Assembly: GCA_027019325.1 (NCBI GenBank)
Contig: JALUWT010000077.1
Span: forward strand, 1 to 55,286
Source of the DNA: Sulfurimonas sp.
GTDB lineage: Bacteria > Campylobacterota > Campylobacteria > Campylobacterales > Sulfurimonadaceae
Reading direction: 5' to 3'
DNA: 55,286 nucleotides
Shown here one piece after another: positions 49,462 to 55,286 of the stretch. The notes below the pieces were generated by a model. The model searched no databases. It saw only the letters and a list, made by a program, of their open reading frames with translations, and was not told where the DNA came from. Position 1 is the first letter of the stretch; the number at the start of each line of letters is the position of its first letter. The position numbers were made by a program, and so were the translations under genes.

Positions 49462-50586
49462 ATGAAAAAATGGTTATGGGAAGATGAAAGATATCCAAGT
49501 TTTCCTTATCAAGCGCAAAAATTAATAGATGCGATAGACAATACCGCTAAAAAAATAGGTCAGCTTTCTGCTCTCATTACTGTTTTAGATAAAGGTAAAG
49601 AGAATAATATTGTAATTGATACTTTGATTGAAGAGATTATATCGACCAATGCTATTGAGGGTGAATTACTTAATTATGAAAGTGTACGCTCATCGGTACG
49701 AAAACGTTTGGATAAGAATTTTACTCTTGGTGAAGATAGCTCTACACATCATACGGATGCTCTTACCGCTCTTCTTATGGATAGCTCCCTTAACCATGAA
49801 GAACTCACACTAGAACGATTACATAAATGGCACGCAGCACTCTTTGCAGGTGGATACTCCTCTTTGATGGGCGCAATTAATGTAGGAGTATTTCGTAATT
49901 ATGATGATATGGAAGTGGTATCAGGTGCACATACAAAAGAAAAAGTACACTATCGTGCTTTACCTGCTCAAAAAATTGAAAAAGATATAGAAAATCTCCT
50001 TGACTATATCAATAACAGTACGGAAAATATATATATAAAAAGTGCTAAGGCACATTTATGGTTTGTGAGTATCCATCCCTTTGATGATGGTAACGGCAGA
50101 ATCGCGCGGGTTATTGCTGATTATATCCTCTCTAAGGGCTTGAACTTTGAGTACAAATACTTTTCAATTTCATCAGCAATACAACTTGATAAAAAAGCTT
50201 ACTATGAAACCTTAGAACAGAGCCAAAATTTGCTCTATAATAGAGAGTATGATTTTACGAAATGGATAGGGTGGCATATTAAAATTCTAAGCGATTCAGT
50301 TGATTTAGGTCTTAAAAAAGTTGATATTGTCGTTCAAAGAGCAAGATTTTGGAACAGGGTAGATCAAGAACAACTCAATACCAGACAAATAAAAGTACTC
50401 AACAAGCTTTTGGAGTATTCTAAGGATGAATTTGAAGGAGGACTAAGTACCAGAAAATATATGAGTATGACAAAAGTTTCAAAACCAACTGCTTTTAGAG
50501 ATATGCAAGCGTTGGTCATTCTAGGCTATATTAAACAAATTGAAAGAACTGCTGGTCGAAATGTGAAATATGAACTTGCGATTTAA
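49462..50586 (+). CDS. Fic family protein with C-terminal HTH
   Basis: Fic motif HPFDDGNGRIAR; C-terminal winged-helix-like TKVSKPTAFRDMQALVILGYI. Confidence 0.93.
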   Translation: MKKWLWEDERYPSFPYQAQKLIDAIDNTAKKIGQLSALITVLDKGKENNIVIDTLIEEIISTNAIEGELLNYESVRSSVRKRLDKNFTLGEDSSTHHTDALTALLMDSSLNHEELTLERLHKWHAALFAGGYSSLMGAINVGVFRNYDDMEVVSGAHTKEKVHYRALPAQKIEKDIENLLDYINNSTENIYIKSAKAHLWFVSIHPFDDGNGRIARVIADYILSKGLNFEYKYFSISSAIQLDKKAYYETLEQSQNLLYNREYDFTKWIGWHIKILSDSVDLGLKKVDIVVQRARFWNRVDQEQLNTRQIKVLNKLLEYSKDEFEGGLSTRKYMSMTKVSKPTAFRDMQALVILGYIKQIERTAGRNVKYELAI

Positions 50587-50660
50587 TAAAGGATAAGCTC
50601 TTATTGGGAGAGGGCGGATTATATTACCTTCGCGCAAGAAGTTTACTATATAATACTGGC

Positions 50661-51434
50661 ATGATTATAGAAATAAAAAATATAGAAGATGATGCGTTTA
50701 AAGTCTATCATGCGCTGCGTGACAAAGGGATTTTAAATGACGGAAGTTTTATTGCTGATTCCCCAAAAGTGGTCAATCTCATTTTAGAAAAAACAGATAT
50801 TGTAATTCAGAGTATTTTGGCAACTCCGGAGTACTTTGAAGAGCATAAAGCACTGCTTGCTTCACGCAACATTCCCATAATGTATGTAGCAAGCAAAGAG
50901 GATATGGGCAAGATAGTCGGGCATAAGCTTCATCATAATTGCATGATGCATGCGAAACGTCCACGAGATGTGACTTTAGAAGCGATGGGTGAGCAGATTT
51001 TACTGCTTGATAACATCACTTCAAGTGAAAATGTCGGTGCGATTGCACGGAGTATGGCAGCACTTGGGGTAGATTCCTTTATGCTTGGAAAAAGTTCTCC
51101 TCATCCTTTTAACAGACGGGCACTACGGGTTTCGATGGGCTATGCTTCAATGCTGAAAGTGCATGTGTATGAAGAGTTAAAAGAGAGCATCCATACTTTG
51201 AAATCCTTGGGCTACACTATCTATGCCGCGGAAGTCAACGAGAATGCAAAACCGCTTGCTTCTGTCAACCCAGAGGGAAAATGGGTGCTTATTATGGGGC
51301 ATGAAGGCTTTGGCATAGCAGATGATATTTTAGAATTATGTGATGTGGTGGTAACTGTTGAGATGCAAGAAGATGTAAAAAGTTTCAATGTTGCCATTGC
51401 CGCTTCAATAATGATGTATAATTTCAAGAAATAA
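50661..51434 (+). CDS. TrmH-family RNA methyltransferase
   Basis: LLDNITSSENVGAIARSMAALGVD; ALRVSMGYAS; IMGHEGFGI; likely start at 50661. Confidence 0.9.
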   Translation: MIIEIKNIEDDAFKVYHALRDKGILNDGSFIADSPKVVNLILEKTDIVIQSILATPEYFEEHKALLASRNIPIMYVASKEDMGKIVGHKLHHNCMMHAKRPRDVTLEAMGEQILLLDNITSSENVGAIARSMAALGVDSFMLGKSSPHPFNRRALRVSMGYASMLKVHVYEELKESIHTLKSLGYTIYAAEVNENAKPLASVNPEGKWVLIMGHEGFGIADDILELCDVVVTVEMQEDVKSFNVAIAASIMMYNFKK

Positions 51435-51445
51435 GAGGTACTTTT

Positions 51446-52804
51446 ATGAATTTTTCAAAACTTCCACTCACGCAAGCAATGCTTACAAATTTAGATACGC
51501 TCGGCTATAAAAAGATGACACCCATTCAAGATGCGGCACTTCCTGCTGTTTTAGAGGGAAAAGATGTAATGGCCGAGGCAAAAACAGGTAGCGGAAAAAC
51601 GGCCGCTTTTGGCATAGGTGTTCTGCATAATCTTGATGTTAAAAAGTTTCGCGTGCAGTCTTTAATCCTCTGCCCGACACGTGAGCTTGCCGATCAGGTA
51701 GCAAAAGAGTTACGCAGGCTTGCACGTTTTGCGCATAATATTAAGATTTTGATGCTGACTGGCGGGGAGTCATTTGGAAAACAGCTCGGCTCACTTTCGC
51801 ATCAGGCACACATTGTTGTTGGAACACCCGGTCGTGTACTCAAACATCTCAACAAAGAGAGTCTGGACTTGAGTAATTTGAACACTTTTGTTCTCGATGA
51901 AGCAGACAGAATGCTTGACATGGGCTTCATCGAAGAGATAGAATCTGTGCTTTCCTTTATGCCAAAAGAGCGCCAAACTCTGCTTTTTTCCGCGACTTAT
52001 GACGGGGAAGTTAAAAAAGTGGCAAAGGAGTTTCTGCGTGAGCCTGTCATTGTTAAGACGACTGCAGATGAACTGCCTAATGAAATAGAAGAGATTTTTT
52101 ATGCATGCAGCGATAAATTAAATACATTTGTAAAGATACTCGCCCAAAAAAAGCCAAAAAATGTCATCATCTTTACCAATACAAAACTCGAAGCAAAAGA
52201 GTTGGCTGAGAAGCTGATAGAAAAAAAGATAGACGCTTTGGCAATTCACGGGGATTTAGAGCAGTATGAACGTAATGATGTTCTTGTACAGTTCGCAAAC
52301 GGCTCGACTCCCATACTTGTTGCAACAGATGTAGCAGCGCGCGGGCTTGACATCAAAGAGCTCTCCATGGTCGTCAATTATGACCTGCCTCATACTGAGG
52401 AGACCTACACGCACCGCATAGGACGGACAGGACGCGCAGGGGCAAAAGGTATTGCTATAACACTCTACTCCACTTATGAGATGGAAAAAGTAGAGCCTTA
52501 TAAAAGCAGTGAAAAACGACTGTTTTTAGAGGCGGATACACTACCTGAGGCAAAAGGGTTTGAAATGAAACCCGAGTTTGTTACACTTGTCATTGAGGGC
52601 GGAAAGAAAGACAAACTGCGTGCAGGGGACATCCTTGGAGCATTGACAGGAGAAGCCGGTTTACAGGGAAAAAGCATCGGCAAGATAGACATTTATGATA
52701 AGCAGGCCTATGTTGCAATAGCGGGTGATGTCATAGATAGAGCATATAAGTACCTCAAAGATGGTAAGATTAAAAATAGAAAATTCAGTATCTGGCAGCT
52801 TTAA
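51446..52804 (+). CDS. DEAD-box RNA helicase, DbpA-like
   Basis: AEAKTGSGKTAAF, VLDEADRML, HRIGRTGRAG; C-terminal DbpA-type RNA-binding domain. Confidence 0.93.
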   Translation: MNFSKLPLTQAMLTNLDTLGYKKMTPIQDAALPAVLEGKDVMAEAKTGSGKTAAFGIGVLHNLDVKKFRVQSLILCPTRELADQVAKELRRLARFAHNIKILMLTGGESFGKQLGSLSHQAHIVVGTPGRVLKHLNKESLDLSNLNTFVLDEADRMLDMGFIEEIESVLSFMPKERQTLLFSATYDGEVKKVAKEFLREPVIVKTTADELPNEIEEIFYACSDKLNTFVKILAQKKPKNVIIFTNTKLEAKELAEKLIEKKIDALAIHGDLEQYERNDVLVQFANGSTPILVATDVAARGLDIKELSMVVNYDLPHTEETYTHRIGRTGRAGAKGIAITLYSTYEMEKVEPYKSSEKRLFLEADTLPEAKGFEMKPEFVTLVIEGGKKDKLRAGDILGALTGEAGLQGKSIGKIDIYDKQAYVAIAGDVIDRAYKYLKDGKIKNRKFSIWQL

Positions 52805-52876
52805 AAATTTAAAGAAATAGTAAATAATTTATAATTTTTGTGCTATAATTTTTATATATGCGTTAAGGAGGATGAT

Positions 52877-53098
52877 ATGCAAATAGCTCAGTATACATTT
52901 CAATCACCTTATCCAAGTCCTGTTCAAGTAGGGCGATTGGATCCTAGCTCACTTAAAGAAAACAGCTCAAATGCGGGGCAATCAGACCCTGCTGCACTCA
53001 AAAATGTAACAGTGCAAAAAGCACAAAATTTTGAGGCTACAGAAAAAACAGAGGTAAAACCAATAGTAAGTGATACCCAGTTAGATATTTATGCTTAA
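52877..53098 (+). CDS. Small conserved hypothetical protein
   Basis: Strong AAGGAGG RBS before MQIAQYTFQSPYPSPVQVGRLDPSS. Confidence 0.55.
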   Translation: MQIAQYTFQSPYPSPVQVGRLDPSSLKENSSNAGQSDPAALKNVTVQKAQNFEATEKTEVKPIVSDTQLDIYA

Positions 53099-53640
53099 GA
53101 AGTACAGTCTTTTGAGACTTCCTTAAGCATCCACTCCCATTTTCCATAGCCACTGTCGGCATTGAGATGTCCACCGTTTTGTATCACTTTCATCTCTACA
53201 TCTAATGCTTTTTGTAAGCTTTGTGCCTCTTTTGGTCTCATATATGGGTCAGTTGTTGAGGTGACAAGTAAGACATCTTTAGCATAGAGATTTTGCGGCA
53301 ATGCTATGGGGAAAAATTCAGAAAGATTCTCTATATTACAAGAGAGACTAGGAGGTGCAACAAGATAGAGTTTTTGAACTTGCGTGAGGCTTTGTTTTGC
53401 ACAGAGGTGAAACCAGAGGGTATTTGCCAAAGAGTGACAGATGATGATGTCGGGTCTGAAATCTTCAAGTGCTGTATTGAGCTCACGCAGCCATACATCA
53501 AGCTTTGGCGTGTCAAAATTGGAAAATTTCAAAAAATTCACGCAGCCATAATCTTTTGCGAGTTCTCCTGCAAGCCAGCTTTGCCAGTGCGGATAACCAC
53601 TGCCGCCCCAACCATGCAGAAGAAGAACTTTTTTATGCAT
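53095..53640 (-). CDS. RBBP9/YdeN-like alpha/beta hydrolase
   Basis: LLLHGWGGSGYPHWQSWLA; IICHSLANTLWF. Confidence 0.85.
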   Translation of the reverse strand: MHKKVLLLHGWGGSGYPHWQSWLAGELAKDYGCVNFLKFSNFDTPKLDVWLRELNTALEDFRPDIIICHSLANTLWFHLCAKQSLTQVQKLYLVAPPSLSCNIENLSEFFPIALPQNLYAKDVLLVTSTTDPYMRPKEAQSLQKALDVEMKVIQNGGHLNADSGYGKWEWMLKEVSKDCTS

Positions 53641-53642
53641 CT

Positions 53643-54347
53643 TTACTCCACGAGCGCTTTGAAATTTTTCACTGTGTAGAGCTTGAGTTGCTCTCCTTTG
53701 AGTGATTTTAGTTCACTTGAAAAGCCTTTTTTTGCCACGAGAACAAAGATATCTGCTTGTATATTTGCTTTGGTGCAAAGCTCTTGCAGTCTTGTCAGTT
53801 CGCTTTTTTTGACCTTGTTGTTACTGTATTTACAGAGACCGACAACTCTTTTTTTCGATTTTGTAAGTCCGTAGATGTCTATTTCCAAACCATCATTCTG
53901 CCAATACTCAGACATCTCCATGATGGGCTCTTCTTTGAAACTCTCACGCAGAAGATCTTGAGATAGTTCTTTAAATGTCTGGTTTGTAAATTCATTTGCG
54001 TGACGTTCCCAACGCTCCTGTACTTCACGGTAGTCACCATCACGAATGCCTTTGAAAATAGGAGAGATAAAAGCAAACCAAAAACGTAAAAAAGGAGATG
54101 TAAAAAAGAGCTTGTCATCAGCACCTTTACAGCGTTTTTGGCGTAAAATTCCTCTCTCACGCAATGTTTCTATGGCTTTTTCTGCGATACCCTCTTCCAC
54201 CTTCGCACGTTTATAGACAGCATGAAGCTTTCCATCACTTAGAGCTATTGCACTTAAGATGGAGTGATAAAGCGGCTGACCGTCCGTGAGTTCAGTGATG
54301 TCATTTCTGATGTAGGTATAATCAGTGAGAATGAGTTTTTCAATCAA
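53643..54347 (-). CDS. DUF234-like protein (frame stays open upstream of the predicted TTG start)
   Basis: FFTSPFLRFWFAFISP and C-terminal nuclease-like region; in-frame coding-like sequence continues to about 54500+. Confidence 0.6.
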   Translation of the reverse strand: MIEKLILTDYTYIRNDITELTDGQPLYHSILSAIALSDGKLHAVYKRAKVEEGIAEKAIETLRERGILRQKRCKGADDKLFFTSPFLRFWFAFISPIFKGIRDGDYREVQERWERHANEFTNQTFKELSQDLLRESFKEEPIMEMSEYWQNDGLEIDIYGLTKSKKRVVGLCKYSNNKVKKSELTRLQELCTKANIQADIFVLVAKKGFSSELKSLKGEQLKLYTVKNFKALVE

Positions 54348-54657
54348 CTCATAGGAAGGTTTGCTTGTATCAATCTCTCCCCATGCAACACCACCGAAGA
54401 TAGCAAATTTTTCAACCGCATCTTCAAAGTTTTTTGGTTTATGGTCACTGCAGAAATTTTTAAATTGCTCTTTGAGAGTCTCTTTTTTTGATAAAATGGG
54501 AAAGCCTTTATTGTATAAATTATCTTTTATCTAATTATACAACATTACACAAACACTACACACTATTTTTGTAGAATATCTACAATGTAACTCGTGTAAC
54601 ATAAACATTTCTTATTTTATGTTACACTTGTTCAACTTAAATTCAAAGGATGAGAAA

Positions 54658-54912
54658 ATGAAAAAGTTAAATATGGCAGCGATGCTTTTAGGTGCAACAC
54701 TCTTTACAGGTCTTGGAGCGACTTCTTTAAGCGCAGCGATGAAGTGTGGTGCTGGTAAATGTGGTTCTTCTATGGAAAAACCTGTTAAGAAGACTGGTGA
54801 AGGTAAATGTGGCGCAAATAAGAAAGACATGAAGATGAGTAAATGTGGTGATAGCAAAAAAGCTATGAAAAAAGAGAAGAAAAAATCAATGAAATGCGGT
54901 ACAGGAAAGTGA
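54658..54912 (+). CDS. Secreted Cys-rich EGKCG peptide, HvfA/bufferin-like
   Basis: Signal peptide MKKLNMAAMLLGATLFTGLGATSLSAA then KCGAGKCGSS...GEGKCGAN...SKCGDS...KCGTGK. Confidence 0.6.
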   Translation: MKKLNMAAMLLGATLFTGLGATSLSAAMKCGAGKCGSSMEKPVKKTGEGKCGANKKDMKMSKCGDSKKAMKKEKKKSMKCGTGK

Positions 54913-54936
54913 GGAGGTAAATAAAACTTCTTGTGT

Positions 54937-54959
54937 AAAGTAGAGAGTTCCTCTACTTT
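54937..54959 (+). terminator. Hairpin downstream of the Cys-rich peptide gene
   Basis: AAAGTAGAG-agttc-CTCTACTTT, 9-bp stem. Confidence 0.55.
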
Positions 54960-55118
54960 ATCACTATCTTCATTCTTTTCTCAGAAAAAATAACTTTCCT
55001 CTTATAACTCTTCGTGATTTCTTCAAGTTTTCCCCCGTAAACTAGTATAGATTTTTTGTTCTTTGTTCTTTGTTGTTTGATTAAATATAGGGTATAATAA
55101 TCACAGAGGATGAAGCGT

Positions 55119-55286
55119 ATGATGGAAACGAATTTTTTAAAGAATATTATTGATAAAGAGTATTTGTTAGATACATTTGATAAATATGTTATTTTCTCTG
55201 CAACAGATTTAAAAGGAGAAATTGTATATGTAAGTGATGCTTTTAGTAGAATCAGTGGATATACAAAAGAGGAGCTTTTAGGAAAA
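55119..55286 (+). CDS. PAS-domain signalling protein, truncated by window end
   Basis: MMETNFLKNIIDKEYLLDTFDKYVIFSATDLKGEIVYVSDAFSRISGYTKEELLGK. Confidence 0.8.
   Translation, partial: MMETNFLKNIIDKEYLLDTFDKYVIFSATDLKGEIVYVSDAFSRISGYTKEELLGK

Noticed and set aside
54612-54857. Minus-strand 81-aa ORF
   Set aside because: Antisense to the signal-peptide Cys-rich gene, which has a better start and RBS.

Overview
AT-rich chromosomal segment, most likely from a Sulfurimonas-like Campylobacterota (inference from the gene set: soxCDYZ, ccoG, nifS/nifU). Nearly the whole left third (1 to ~16374) is the right part of a Tn7-like, Tn6022-type transposon. Its right end lies inside comM, leaving a comM 3' fragment (16375-17015) next to metH. 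Transposition genes, read from the right end inward on the minus strand, are tnsA, a tnsB/tniA DDE transposase, a tnsC/tniB ATPase, tniQ, and a zinc-finger-rich TnsF-like protein. TnsF is the published Tn6022-type comM target selector built on an inactivated tyrosine recombinase. Cargo includes a complete type II CBASS operon: capW-like WYL regulator, CD-NTase, Cap2 E1/E2, Cap3 JAMM protease, 2TM-SAVED effector (Cap14-like). A CoiA-like gene follows directly. A type I-like hsdM/hsdS module with an XRE regulator is also present. The left transposon end is outside the window. The remainder is mostly core genome: metH, ccoG, an AsmA-like protein, yeiH, rnhA-rnc-aroC, soxCDYZ, moaC/mobA/leuC, nifS/nifU, a two-component system, fic, trmH-like, dbpA-like helicase. 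Main non-coding observations: paired palindromes flanking capW; a ~270 bp cloverleaf element with 28-bp perfect terminal inverted repeats next to leuC; a hairpin-rich nifS-nifU spacer; palindromic operators before fic and before a serine-recombinase-like gene; and a small Cys-rich EGKCG secreted peptide resembling HvfA/bufferin precursors.
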